A stretch of DNA of 64,000 nucleotides from Flaveria trinervia. Lineage: Eukaryota > Streptophyta > Magnoliopsida > Asterales > Asteraceae. Below the pieces are notes generated by a model, which was not told the origin of the DNA, did no database searches, and was given only the letters and a program-made list of their open reading frames with translations. The translations under genes and the position numbers were made by a program. Below, in pieces: positions 46,174 to 57,114 of this stretch (positions within the stretch are counted from its first letter, which is position 1; each line of letters opens with the position of its first letter). Where the stretch lies: NCBI GenBank assembly GCA_025506515.1, contig CM046451.1, positions 42,799,701 to 42,863,700 of the forward strand. The letters run 5' to 3'.

Positions 46174-46825
46174 TGTAACACCCTGAATTTCTATTTAAAC
46201 GAAAGGAAAAGAAAAATAAATAGAAAGAATAGATAATGAGCATAAGTGGAGGGGGATAAAGTGCACAAAGTACAAAACCTTATTATTCTAAGGTTTAAAG
46301 GGGCATGGTCGTCCATATCAAAAGCAGAAAGTTGCTTTTGCTCTCGGAGGAAGAAAGAAGAGAGAGAGAGCCCCGGTTCTAGAGACAGAAAGAGGAAGAA
46401 GTAGCTGAAAAGGTAAGTCTTCTCTTATATGAGCTCGGTTTCAGCTGGGTTTCGAGTTCTTGACCGAAGTTCTTAGTGTTTGTTTTCGGGATTCAAGAGC
46501 TGAATCGAAGGTGGGTCTCGAACCGGAAGAGTGTTGCTCAAAAGCTGTTCAAGGTAAGTTTCTAGAACCCCTCTTTTGTTAATTTTCAACTTGTTTGGAG
46601 CTATTATGTATACTAAGTAAACATTTTGAAAGTAACCGTGAGTCTACAGCCTTATGTTCGGAATGATATATGTATGTAAGTATGTTTTAGATTTGGCTTA
46701 TGGGTTTATAGTGACATTTAGCATGCTTAGATGCCCTTAGTATGTTAGATCTGTACTTGGGTATCATTAGAATGATAATCGGGTGATGTTGGTAGCATAG
46801 AAACTATTTCAGAATGTTTTGTTGA

Positions 46826-47330
46826 ATAGTGGTCCATGCGCCCAGAGGTGGCTCATGTGCCCAAATAGTGCCCATGCGCCCAGCATGAGTGTCCCATGCG
46901 CCTAAGTGTTGGCCATGCGCCTAAACAGTGGCCCATGCGCTTAAACAGTGGCCCGTGCGCCTAAACAGTGGCCCATGCCCCTAAACAGTGGCCCATGCGC
47001 CTAAGTGTTGGCCATGCGCCTAAACGGTGGCCCATGCGCCTAAACAGTGGCCCATGCACCTAAGTGTTGGCCATGCACCTAAACAGTGGCCTATGCACCT
47101 AAACAGTGGCCTATGCGCCTAAACAGTGGCCCATGCACCTAAGTGTTAGCCATGCGACCAAGTGTTGGCCATGCGCCTAAATAGTGCTCGTGCACCCAAG
47201 TGTTGAACCGGCTGTGTCGGTGATGCGCCTGAATACGTGCCATGCGCCTGCATAGCGGCAAAGCGCCTGAACACGACAGAAGCGCCCAAATAGTGCCCAT
47301 GCGCCCTAAATGTTTTACACTTAGAATTTT
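46826..47330 (+). repeat. GCGCCTAAACAGTGG tandem array in K 5' LTR
   Basis: More than 20 units of about 20 bp, mostly CCCATGCGCCTAAACAGTGG, alternating with CCATGCGCCTAAGTGTTGG. A shortened array stands in the right LTR (51845-52110). The same words occur in copia C. Confidence 0.88.
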
Positions 47331-47924
47331 ATGCTCATGTGCCTGGAAGGTCCCATGCGCCTAATTTGTACTTGAGGTTTTCTGAGTGGTTTTTAAGGGG
47401 TATTATGGGGAGATAGGCTTGGTTATGATGTGATGGATTATGTTTGATGTGTGTTATGAATGTTTGATGTTGCCTGTCCGTTCTGGGTCTTTAACCGAAA
47501 CTGGGACTAGGCATGGAAAAGCTCGATCAGCGTCCTTCTCTCCCGAGGTTCGAAATGCGGAGGTACCTTTACCGTCACCTGCTAGCTCTGCCCGCCACGG
47601 GTTAGCGACATAAAGTGCGAATAAAGGTTCATCGAGACATTTTCTTCAACAACTGAAGCCCTTATTATCCCCGCAGAGCCTCCAAAGGAAGTAAAGACTA
47701 CAAGTCCCTATGGAAGTTCCTTGCCCATGTATATGTTCCTTATTATGTAGGTATGTTTTCCCTTGGCTTTGCGTGGAATGTTAATGAATGTAATGAAAGT
47801 ATTATGTAACGTAAAGTGGAAGATAATGAAAAGAGGAACGTAATGAATGAATGCATGCATGAATGAATGAATGAACGAATGAAAGGCTTGCAAGCATATG
47901 TATGAGGTGAGCGACTCTGTGTCG

Positions 47925-48375
47925 CAACAGACTCGGAAGAGGTCCTTGTCACGTACTCCGGTACAATGTACTACTTCAGACATGAGTCGGGGTTTGGTTA
48001 CAGGCCCCGGCATAGTATCAGTCTTCGGACATGAGTCGAGGGTATTGCATGAGACATGATCTGGATGAATAAGAAGAGGATCGCGTACTCCGGTACTGTG
48101 TCACTCTTCGGACATGAGTCGGGGGTTTGTTTATCAGGCCCCGGCACAGTATCAGTCTTCGGACATGAGTCGGGGGTATTGCAAGAGACGAGATAAATGA
48201 GGTGAGTGACTTTGTGTTGCAACAGACTCAGATAGAGTTCAATCCCTGTGATTGACTCGAATGGGATCTGTGTCGCGTATCCCGATGCTGTGTCAGTCTT
48301 CGGACATGAGTCGGGGCTTGTGAGCAGGCCCCGACACAGCATCAGCTTTCGAGCATGAGTCGGGGGATATTGCAC
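47925..48375 (+). repeat. Long tandem repeat in K 5' LTR
   Basis: Four imperfect copies of a unit of roughly 55-120 bp containing CAGTCTTCGGACATGAGTCG, GGTATTGCA and CAGGCCCCGGCACAG. Equivalent repeats lie in the right LTR at 52425-52830. Confidence 0.82.
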
Positions 48376-48991
48376 GAGACAAGATTCGAGTAATAAAGAG
48401 TAATGAGCAAAGAGATGAATGAATGAACGTTAATGAATTGTCATAATAATGTACTAAACATGATCTTTGTCATTCGACCTCAGTAATCATGGCTGAGTTC
48501 CATGAAGAGGGTAAAGTCTGACCGGATCTTGAAAGAGAAGTGAATGATAATGCAAAAATTTGAATGAACGGAAGTTAATGAGTGTAATGGCAAAGATAAT
48601 AATGATATTATCTGTATGTATGTATGATGTATGATGACGAACGAATGTAAAGTATAGTATGCTTTTGAAAGTAAAGTATTTTATTATAAAAACTAGGACT
48701 CATTTAGCTTTACTGACTTTTGTATGCATGATAGTTGGCAGGTATTTGTTGATGTTGAGGAGTTGCAGGCATGGATGCATAAGCTACTGGGAGCATTTTG
48801 AGGCTGGCATCCGTATTTTGACATGTCTTTGTATTTTAAGATGAAAACAAATGTTGTGAATGAATAAAATGACATGTTTTTAGTCATTAATGAAAGTTTT
48901 AAATTCCATTGCAAAATAAATGTATGTTTTATAATGTTTTAAGTGCAATGAATGACCAACTGTGAGGTGCTCGGGAAGGGGGCCTTACAAG

Positions 48992-49005
48992 TTGGTATCA
49001 GAGCA
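48992..49005 (+). promoter_or_regulatory. Primer binding site of K
   Basis: TTGGTATCAGAGCA begins two bases after the LTR and matches the initiator-Met tRNA site. Confidence 0.88.
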
Positions 49006-49365
49006 AAAGTTTAAGTCAATTGGGTAAATATTTTGAAAAACCTAATCTTAAACTAAGAATAGGACTAAAAGGAAAAAGGGACGCCAGTCCTAGTAGCTAC
49101 GTGCCAGCAGGTAAAGGTTTTATGTAAACGTTTAAAGTAAGTTAACGTTAACCGGTGTTATGTGTGCATGCTATGTGGCTTGTGTGCTTTTGTATAGATT
49201 TAGATACTGATGTAGTCAGGTTAAGGAATGCTTGGGGTACTAAGAGTAAAGTAAGTGACTAATCACAACTGGCCACTGTAATTAGGGACTTACTATACTT
49301 GACATAAGCTGAGCTATTACGTTGAATGACCGTGTTAGTGTTTGAATATTATAGTGTGTGTTTAG
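49006..49365 (+). other. K leader
   Basis: 360 bases between PBS and gag ATG. No gene or repeat seen. Confidence 0.6.
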
Positions 49366-50611
49366 ATGATGGCTGGAGGTAAATCATCGAAAGCTTCACG
49401 ACGTGGAGGTGGCGGTGGACGTGGTGCTGAACTACGGGTCACAAAAGGAAGGTCTAGGGCTGGAAGAGTAGTTCATGAAGAACTCGAGACCCCTCATCAG
49501 GAGGGCGGTGATGAGAATGCTAATCAGAGGGCCTCGGTGAGAGAGGCAGTCGTGGAGGAAGTGCATCAGGTCATACAGACGATCCTACCATGTGTGCTGA
49601 CCGAAGTTTTAAAAGTTGTCAGAGATGTAGAGAGATAGGAAAGGGGTAGACCTTCAGGTGAAAGGAGACGACCCGAGACTGAAACGGTTTTCTTCGATGA
49701 CGAAGAGGAAGAAGAGGAAGAGCCTGCATCGGAGGCGGCACGAGGCCGTAACTATTGGGCATTTCAAAGGTGCAAGCCCCCTACCTTTGATGGCAACGAC
49801 ACTACTGCTATTGCTCATCGGTGGGTGAGAGAGATGGAAGCGGTATTGAATATCAGCGAGTGCCGGGAGGATCAAAAAGTAAAGTTTGTTGCCTATTCTT
49901 CTGTTGACTCGGCTCTGTGCTGGTAGGACAATATAGTCCAAGCCGAGGGTAGCAGAGCTATTGGGAGAATGAGATGGTCGGAACTGAAGAAGTTAGTTAT
50001 TAAGGAGTTCTGTCCTCACCGAGAGATGGACAAGGTGAGAGGGAGTTCCTGCAACTAGATGCGGGAACCCTGACACATTAACAGTACACCACAAAGTTCA
50101 ACAAGATGGCACGTGTGGTGCCGGATCACGTGACACCTCTTTCGCAAAAGAGCAAGAGGTATATTCAGGGCTAGCCGGCGGACATCCATAGGCACATGAT
50201 CGTTGCCTGACCGAGCACGTTTAGGTCGGCAGTTGACCTGTTGGGAAGGTTGTACCATTAGCGGGGGCGATAGCGATGACAGACGAAGGGGAGGAGCGAG
50301 CCTATATTAAGAAGGGGAAAGGAAGGCGAGACAATGATGGTGGATTTGTGTATGAAGGTACAGCGTCGAGGGACGATGATCAGAAGAGAATAGAAACAAA
50401 AGGAGAAGTATGGAAAAAGTGCGGTAGAGGCCATGAGGGGGAATGCAAGTGGGGACTGAACGTCTGTTTCCAGTGTGGGAAGGAAGACCACATGGCAAGG
50501 GATTGTCGCACGGCTAAATGCTATGACTGTGGCAAGATAGGACACATGAGCAGAGACTGCATGAAGTCGAGGGTAGGAAGCTCCGGTGCGAGGAAATGGA
50601 ACAGAGGGTGA
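49366..50611 (+). pseudogene. K gag (gypsy, Tekay-like) pseudogene
   Basis: It starts at ATG 49366 (MMAGGKSSKASRRGGGGG) with a Gly/Arg-rich head. After a stop at 49636 the same frame continues with an acidic run (DDEEEEEEEP) and the gypsy capsid domain: RCKPPTFDGND, AHRWVREMEAVLNISEC and ELKKLVIKEFCPHREMDKV. Stops at 49924 and near 50057 interrupt it. The nucleocapsid part in the open frame 50276-50611 has two intact knuckles, CFQCGKEDHMARDC and CYDCGKIGHMSRDC. The layout matches Tekay/Del chromoviruses. Confidence 0.87.
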
Positions 50612-50639
50612 AGGCTAGAGCTTTTGCCATTATTGAGAG

Positions 50640-51466
50640 GAGGCTGGAGCGGACTTCGACTTGACGTCAGGAACGTTTCTAGTAATTTAAAAATTTGTGT
50701 ATCTATGATTTGAATGCGATGCTAGTAGTAGTCTCGTTCCTAATACTTTCTGTTGTAAGTTGCACGTTAGGGGTAAGAAAATCGATGAGCCCTTCGATGT
50801 AGAGATTGCAATTAATGAATCCACTAGGTTACCTAGATGCCCTAAAGGATTGCGTGATAGAATTGAGAGAGAGTGCTTGTTCCTGCTAGACTGTTCAGAC
50901 AGACATAGGTAGGTAGATATGCATCTCCGGGTGAGTTGATCAGTAGTCTATGACTCAAACCCCAAGTGTTGCAAGAAGATGGATTGCTCAACCATGCACA
51001 ACCAGAGTTTGGTGTCGACCTATAACAATGAATTATAATGAAGGCTTTGACCAGGAAAGCGGATTACTTGGTTTGGAATCAAGTAAAGCTAATAATAAAG
51101 TGTAGAGGGACATTCCCAGTTATTGCTCAGGTAGGAGAAGTGACACATCGACTTGAGCTACCCGATGAGTTAAGTGGAATTCATTTGATGTTCCATGCAT
51201 CTCATCAAAGAAAGAGCTCAACCAATGAGGATTTGATCATGCTACTAGAGAACATTGAGATGGACAAAGTATCCAACCACGAGAAGCAACTGGTGGCCAT
51301 TACTAATAAGAAGAAGAGAATAGGCTAAGGAGGATGATGGTTTCACTTGTGCGGGTGCAGTGAAGTCTAAAGGGATCTAAGTTTAAATCCAAGATCAAAG
51401 AAGAAGTGAGGTAGTGTTACCCATAACTTTTTGAGAAGCGACAGGTTTCGGGGATGAAACCTCTTT
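50640..51466 (+). pseudogene. K pol remnant: short 5' piece joined to integrase C-terminus
   Basis: 50690-50930 has unassigned fragments (DEPFDVEIAINES in one frame) that may come from protease. From 51038 the open frame contains FPVIAQVGEVTHRLELPDEL, SGIHLMFHASHQRKSS and later LLENIEMDKVSNHEKQLVAI. This is the C-terminal end of gypsy integrase (GxVAYRLELP, HxVFHVSxLRK). Everything between (RT, RNase H, integrase core, about 3 kb in a full Tekay) is absent, and no chromodomain remains readable after 51330. Confidence 0.82.
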
Positions 51467-51480
51467 AAGGGGGGTAGACT
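51467..51480 (+). promoter_or_regulatory. Polypurine tract of K
   Basis: AAGGGGGGTAGACT abuts the 3' LTR. Confidence 0.85.
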
Positions 51481-53447
51481 TGTAACGCCCTGAATTTCTA
51501 TTTTAACGAAAGGAAAAAAGTAAATAGAAAGAATAGATAATGAGCACAAGTGGAGGGGCATAAAGTGTACAAAGTACAAAACTTATTATTCTAAGGTTTA
51601 AAGTTGCATGGTCACCCACATCAAAAGCAGAAAGTTGCTTTTGCTCTCGGAGGAAGAATGAAGAGAGAGAGAGCGCCCTGGTTCTAGAGAGAGAAAGAGG
51701 AAGAAGCAACTGCAAAGGTATGTCTTCTCTTATATGAGCTCGGATTCAGCTGGGTTTCAAGTTCTTGACCGAAGTTCTTGGTGTTTAGTGTTTATTTTCG
51801 AGATTCAAGTGCTGAATCGAAGGTGGGTCTGGAACTAGAAGTGTGTTGGCCATGCACCTAAACAGTGGCCCATGCGCCGAAGTGTTGGCTATGTGCCCAA
51901 GTGTTGGCCATGCGCCTAAATAGTGCCCGTGCACCCAAGTGTTGAAACGGTTGTGTTGGTGATGCACCTGAACAGATGCCATGCGCCTGCATAGTGGCAA
52001 AGCGCCTGAACAAGGCAGAAGCACCCAAATAGTGCCCATGTGCCCAGACTGTTTTACATTTAGAATTTTATGCTCATGTGCCTAGAAGGTCCCATGCGCC
52101 TAATTTGTATGAGGTTTTCTAACTAGTTTTTAAGGGGTATTATGGGGAGATAGGCCTGGTTATGATGTGATGATGTATGTTTATGATTATGTATATGTTC
52201 CTTATTATGTATGTATTTCTTCCCTTGGCTTTGCGTTGAATGTCAATGACTGTATGAAAGTATTATGTAATGTAAAGTGGAAGATAATGAAAAGAGGAAC
52301 GTAATGAATGAATGCATGCATGAATGAATGAATGAATGAATGAATGAAAGGCTTGAAAGCATATGTATGAGGTGAGCGACTCTGTGTCCCAACAAACTCT
52401 AAAGGGGTCCTTGTCGTGTACTCTGGTACTGTGTCAGTCTTCGGACAAAAATCGGGGTTGGTGACAGGCCCTGGCACAGTATCAGTCTTCGGACATGAGT
52501 CGGGGGTATTGCATGAGACAGGATCCGGATGAATGAGAAGAGGATCGCGTAGTCCGATACTATGTTAGTCTTCGGACATGAGTCGGGGATTTGTTTATCA
52601 GGCCCCGGCACAGTGTCAGTCTTCGTACATGAGTCGGGGGTATTGCAAGGGACGAGATAATGAGGTGAGCAACTTTGTGTTGCAACAGACTCGGATAGAG
52701 TTCAATCCTTGTGATTGACTCGAATAGGATCTTTGTCGTGTATCCTGGTGTTGTGTTAGTCTTCGGACATGATTCGGAGGTTTGTGAGCAGGCCCCGGCA
52801 CAGCATCAGCTTTCGAGCATGAGTTGGGGATATTGCACGAGACAAGATTCAAGTAATAAAGAGTAATGAGCAAAGAGATGAATGAATGAACGTTAATGAA
52901 TTATCATAATAATGTACTAAACAGGATCTTTGTCATTCGACCTCAATAATCGTGGCTGAGTGCCACGAAGAAGGTAAAGTCTGACTGGTCTAGAAAGAGA
53001 AGTGAACGATAATGCAATATGTTGAATGAACGAAAGTTAATGAATGTAATGGCGAAGATAATAATGATATTATCTTTATGTACGTATGATGTATGATCAT
53101 GAACGAATGTAAAGTATAGTATGCTTTTGAAAGTAAAGTATTTTATTATAAAAAGTAGAACTCACTTAGCGTCGCTGACTTTTGTATGCATGATAGGTGG
53201 CAGGTATTTGTTGATGCTGAGGAGTTGCAAGCATGGATGCATAAGCTACTAGGAGCATTTTGAGGCTGGCATCCGTATTTTGACATGTCTTTGTATTTTG
53301 AGATGGAAACAAATGTTGTGAATGAATGAAATGACATGTTTTTAGTTATTAATGAATGTTTTAAATTCTATTGCAAAATAAATGTACGTTAATAATGTTT
53401 TAAGTGCAATGAATGACCAACTGTGAGGTGCCCGGGAACGGGGCTTA
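51481..53447 (+). repeat. K 3' LTR
   Basis: 1967 bp, the partner of 46174-48989 with large internal losses (array region and about 47450-47730) and a damaged end, GGGGCTTA instead of GGGGCCTTACA. A GAAT microsatellite lies at 52300-52350. Confidence 0.9.
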
Positions 53448-53468
53448 GTGGTCTTCTTGGGCGTACCT
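53445..53468 (+). repeat. Right flank of K: long direct repeat
   Basis: TTAGTGGTCTTCTTGGGCG followed by TACCT repeats 46149-46173. On the minus strand it starts at the splice-acceptor-like TGCAGG that follows the gag stop of C. Confidence 0.75.
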
Positions 53469-55245
53469 GCACAACAAGAAAATTAAGTTGAGATATCCAC
53501 CCAAGTCGAGATGGTCTTGGGTTTTCCAAATTTATCAACAATGGTAAATTGTTTGTAATGAAGATTATTTAAATCAGGTTTATTCTTGATGAATTTACCG
53601 GTCTTGTTTTGGAAATTGTTTGAGTTATTTTTGAAAACATTCATACCATTTGATTGATCAATTTTTGACTCATATTGACGACTAACCTTTTTATTAGTCA
53701 TTCTTACTGATCTTGGTATGAATTGTTCTTGCACATTTTGTTTAGATTTCACATAATTGTTCTTTTTGAAAAGATATCAAACCAAAAGAAGGTTGACTAG
53801 TTAATTTTTGAAATCCATAAGTTTGATTTCTCATATATTGAGGAATATCATAACCTTTGCTCCTGTTTGAGTTTGCAAATCCTCTTTTAGGTGATCTCTT
53901 TCTAAAGTAACAATTTGAAATATTGTGAGTCTTCTCATCACAATAAGTACAGTATTTGTTAAAATAACAATCTCTTATGGAATGATTTCTCATGTCACAT
54001 ATGTGACAGTACTTGTTGAAATATCACTTAGTAGTATTGTTATTTTTCATATCACATATTTCACAGTACTTTTGTGGAGTCATAAACAACTTTTTGTTAG
54101 CTTTTGACATTGACACTATATTTGATTCATTTATATATTTTGGTGTCAAATAGTTAAACTGTTGTTTTTCTTTTTTTACATTTTGATTTTGTGCCAAGTT
54201 ATTTTGCATTTGATTAACATGAACTTCTTTCTTGAATTCATTTGGAACAAATCTTTTTGCTACAGCGGAAGTCTTAGAATCTGAACTTGATTTCAAATCA
54301 GAGTGAGAGTTGTTCATAGTATTCACCATGTTGGTTTGAAGAGAGTTCATATTTAACAAACCGGCTGACACAAATTTTATTGGTTTAAGTCTTGTTGCCT
54401 GATTTGTTGCTTTGATCAACTTTTCTGAAGTTTTGTATTATTTAGCTTTTGTTTTTGATGATTTCTTTCTTCTTCTTTGATTCTTTTACTTAGAAGAACT
54501 TGGTTTACTTCCAGATTGAACATCATGAGAAGAAGATTCATTTTCAGATTGAACTTGTTTTAGATTAATAGTGTTTGAATCTTCTCATGTTCCTACCTAT
54601 TGTTTATCTTTGCTTTGAACTTTCACTTCTTCTAATATGGAAATAATTTGATCAGAAGTGTTTTGTTTTGTTTGTTTAGGTTCATATGATTTTATCTTGA
54701 TTGGATGACCATTTTTAATCTTTTCTTGATCATTTTCAACAAAAACTTGTACATTTTCCTTTTCTTCTTCTGAATTCTTGTTTTTGACCTAAAAGTCTTT
54801 AAGTTTAGCTTTATTCTCAGGAGAATGGTCATGTGTATTAAAGTTCTCTTGTAAAGTGTTTGTAATAGATTCAGACATAGGTTCATGAGTGAAACCTAAC
54901 CCTACTTTCTGTTTATCTTTTCTCTCACTTACCAGTTTTTCTACAATGATTTTTGAACTTTTGACTTTAGCAAGATCCATTTGAGTAGCAGCATGTGCTA
55001 TCTTCTACTGTTCAAGATTTTTGGTCATCTCTTCCAATTGTTTAGAGACAATTTCTAATTCTTTTATAATATTGTTTCATGAAGTTTGAAGAGAAATGAT
55101 CTTTTGATCTGTTGTTTTATGATCATATTTTAGTTTGTTATGCATTGACTCTTCTTGTTTTAATTTCTCAAATATTCTATATGAGTAGTTTCTATAGTAT
55201 TCAACATGTTCGTAGCATGATTTTGTGCATAGTTTTTCTCTCACT
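53469..55245 (-). pseudogene. C gag, C-terminal half
   Basis: The minus strand from 55245 reads REKLCTKSCYEHVEYYRNYS, then a coiled coil (KLKQEESMHNKLKYDHKT, ELEIVSKQLEEMTKNLE) and a long Lys/Ser-rich tract (54980-54430) with several stops. Tandem knuckle-like motifs follow at about 54055-53900: CEICDMKNNNTTK (degenerate, followed by a stop), CHICDMRNHSIRDC and CTYCDEKTHNISNC. The tail includes GKPKTISTWVDIST and ends at TAA 53487. The same frame after that stop leads towards protease on the other side of K. Confidence 0.85.
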
Positions 55246-55402
55246 TGATAGGATCAAATGTATCAATCTGTGATGATCTATGAGCACAATTCAAAGAAAT
55301 ATAAACAAAGTAATCAAATCAAGCAAGATATCAACAAAATTCACAGTTTCATTAATATCAAGCAAAGACAATTATAAAGTAAGTAAGCAGTTTTTCATCT
55401 CT
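55246..55402 (-). repeat. R-U5 copy of C LTR inside gag
   Basis: 157 bp matching 27961-28117, the U5 end of the LTR. It ends exactly where the LTR ends (TGATAGG on the plus strand). It begins where the LTR transcript is predicted to start, 32 bases after TATAAATAG. It is in sense orientation and interrupts gag between the knuckle region and the coiled coil. U3 is absent. Confidence 0.88.
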
Positions 55403-57114
55403 TTTCAGATGGGATTTCAGGGAATTTTGGAGATAAGGTTTCAGATTTTGAAGATGAAGTGTCAACCTTAGGTTGATCAGACTGTGCCATTAGAGCTACT
55501 TCATCTGTATCCTCCCTAGGATCTGATTTGTCACTCCAATCATAGTCATGTTCTTCATTTTCACTTTCTACCTTTGGATCGTTATTTTCTGACCAATCTT
55601 CTCTTTGTATTTCTACAATAAGAGATAAACTTGATGTTAAATCATTAGTAAACTATTCAGCATATGCACTCCAATCATAAACCATCTTTAATGCTCACTA
55701 CTAAAGCTTTCTTGGTTTCATCAGATGGTTTTGTTTCATCTTTAAGCTCATGCATAGGAAGACTTTGATAAGGCTTTTGAAAAGTCTTCTGAGCTGGTTG
55801 AAACCTTTGATTACTAGAACTTGATTGAGCATTTCCTCCATTATTCTTTGGAGCTTTGCATTCTCTCGAGAAATGTCTATAACTATTACAGTTAAAACAA
55901 CTTGATTTTGACTTATCAAATCTAACAGTCTTGTTAGCACTTGGGTTGTACTTCCTATTGACATATGAGTGTTTTTGTGTCTTGTAAGCAATCATCACCA
56001 TCTGCCAGTTTAAGTCCATCTCTTCAACATCTTCAGGATCCATTTCAAACAAATCCTGCAAAACAAGGTCTAATTGAGTTTAATGGCTACCTTGATATGC
56101 TTGAAAACTAGCCATAAATGCAGTGAATGCAGTTTTAGACTCTTCATCCTCTAATAGGATGTTAATCACATCTTTAACTTTGCTAGATTTAGCAGAGTTA
56201 GATGAAGAAGTCTCTGTTTGAACATTAGATGTTTGAGACTGAGATTTAGGAGGAGATTGAGAATGAGACTGTGTTGTGTAAGCAGGAGCACTAGTAAATG
56301 ATGAATCAGTGAAAAATCCTGCTCCAACAAATAAATCTCCTTCTTCATCTGTAAATTTCTCACTTTTTTCCATGAATGCATTTTCAATTGTGTTTGCTGG
56401 AGAAGCAACAAACTCATACTGAGACATTGATGCTGCTCTATCATTGTTCCTTAAGCTTTCATCAATCTCTACTAACTCTATCTTGGCAATGAGTAGATCT
56501 AGATCCATAAGGAACTTCTCAGTATGCTTTAGTAAGGTAACTGTTTGTTTCCATGATGAGGGTAAAGCATTGAGTAGTCTAATATTTAGATCTTCAAGAT
56601 CAGGCTTAATACCAGCTGTTGACATCTTAGTTGTAAGTTGAACAAATCTGTTCATCATCTGATTTATGGTTTCTCCAGACAAATGTTGAAACAGTTCTAA
56701 TTGCCTTTTCAACTTTTGTTTCTTGAGATTTTGAATCACTTTGCCTCCTTCACAAATGGTCTTTAAGGCTTTATACATGGTATATCCAGTTTGATATCAG
56801 TCAAGCCTTGTAAGAACTTCCAAAGGTAGTCCTTTACACATCAACGAATATGCTTTGATATCATTCTATACTCTTCTCAAATCATCTCCTTGAAGACCAT
56901 CTTCAGGATAGGGTTCTTGAGAATCTTTAGTGTATACAAACACTCTGTCAGGTCCATCAGTGATTATAAGAATGTATGCTCCTTTCTCTATGGATTTCTA
57001 AAGATCAGTATCAATGGAATTGAAGTCATGTTTCAACCTAAGAGACCAATTTTTAAAATCAACTCTATTTTTAAGTTTTGGAACTCTATTTTTAGAATCT
57101 TCTGATTTCACCAT
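55403..57114 (-). pseudogene. C gag, N-terminal half
   Basis: It starts at ATG 57114 (MVKSEDSKNRVPKLKN) and reads FKNWSLRLKHDFNSID, stop, AYILIITDGPDRVFVYTKD, stop, KAYSLMCKGLPLEVLTRLD, stop, then an open 232-codon frame (56778-56080): KQKLKRQLELFQHLSGETIN, QLTTKMSTAGIKPDLED, LLNALPSSWKQTVTLLKH. This is the SIRE-type capsid. After a shift, 56061-55675 gives MQDLFEMDPEDVEEMDLNWQ and one knuckle CFNCNSYRHFSREC. The R-U5 insert then breaks the gene. Confidence 0.88.

Larger units (their letters stand above)
46174..48989 (+). repeat. K 5' LTR
   Basis: 2816 bp, TGTAACACCC to CCTTACA. It holds the ATGCGCCTAAACAGTGG array (46826-47330), a GAAT microsatellite near 47845-47880, and a repeated segment containing CAGTCTTCGGACATGAGTCG (47925-48370). 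The right LTR lacks about 0.3 kb before the array, most of the array and about 0.28 kb near 47450-47730. Confidence 0.9.
46174..53447 (+). mobile_element. K: Tekay-like Ty3/gypsy derivative inserted antisense in C
   Basis: LTRs of 2816 and 1967 bp begin TGTAAC and end in GGGGCCTTACA (right copy cut to GGGGCTTA). PBS at 48992 and polypurine tract at 51467 are in place. The interior is only 2.5 kb: a gypsy gag with two CCHC knuckles, then a jump to the C-terminal end of a gypsy integrase. RT, RNase H and the integrase core are missing, so K was probably mobilised by a relative or was deleted after insertion. Confidence 0.88.

Noticed and set aside
47845..47880. GAAT repeats (also 52300-52350) as a functional element
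   Set aside because: Simple microsatellite of variable length in the K LTRs; nothing else supports a role.
46826..48380. Regular repeats resembling a CRISPR array or satellite
   Set aside because: Units are contiguous and degenerate without unique spacers, they lie inside a plant LTR and recur in the partner LTR.
48992..49005. tRNA-like sequence
   Set aside because: Only a short stretch complementary to the tRNA 3' end is present, as expected for a primer site; no cloverleaf is seen here or at the other PBS sites.
46149..53468. K as a LINE or other target-primed element because of the long flanking repeat
   Set aside because: Two LTRs, PBS, polypurine tract and a gypsy gag are clear; no LINE endonuclease or poly(A) tail is present.
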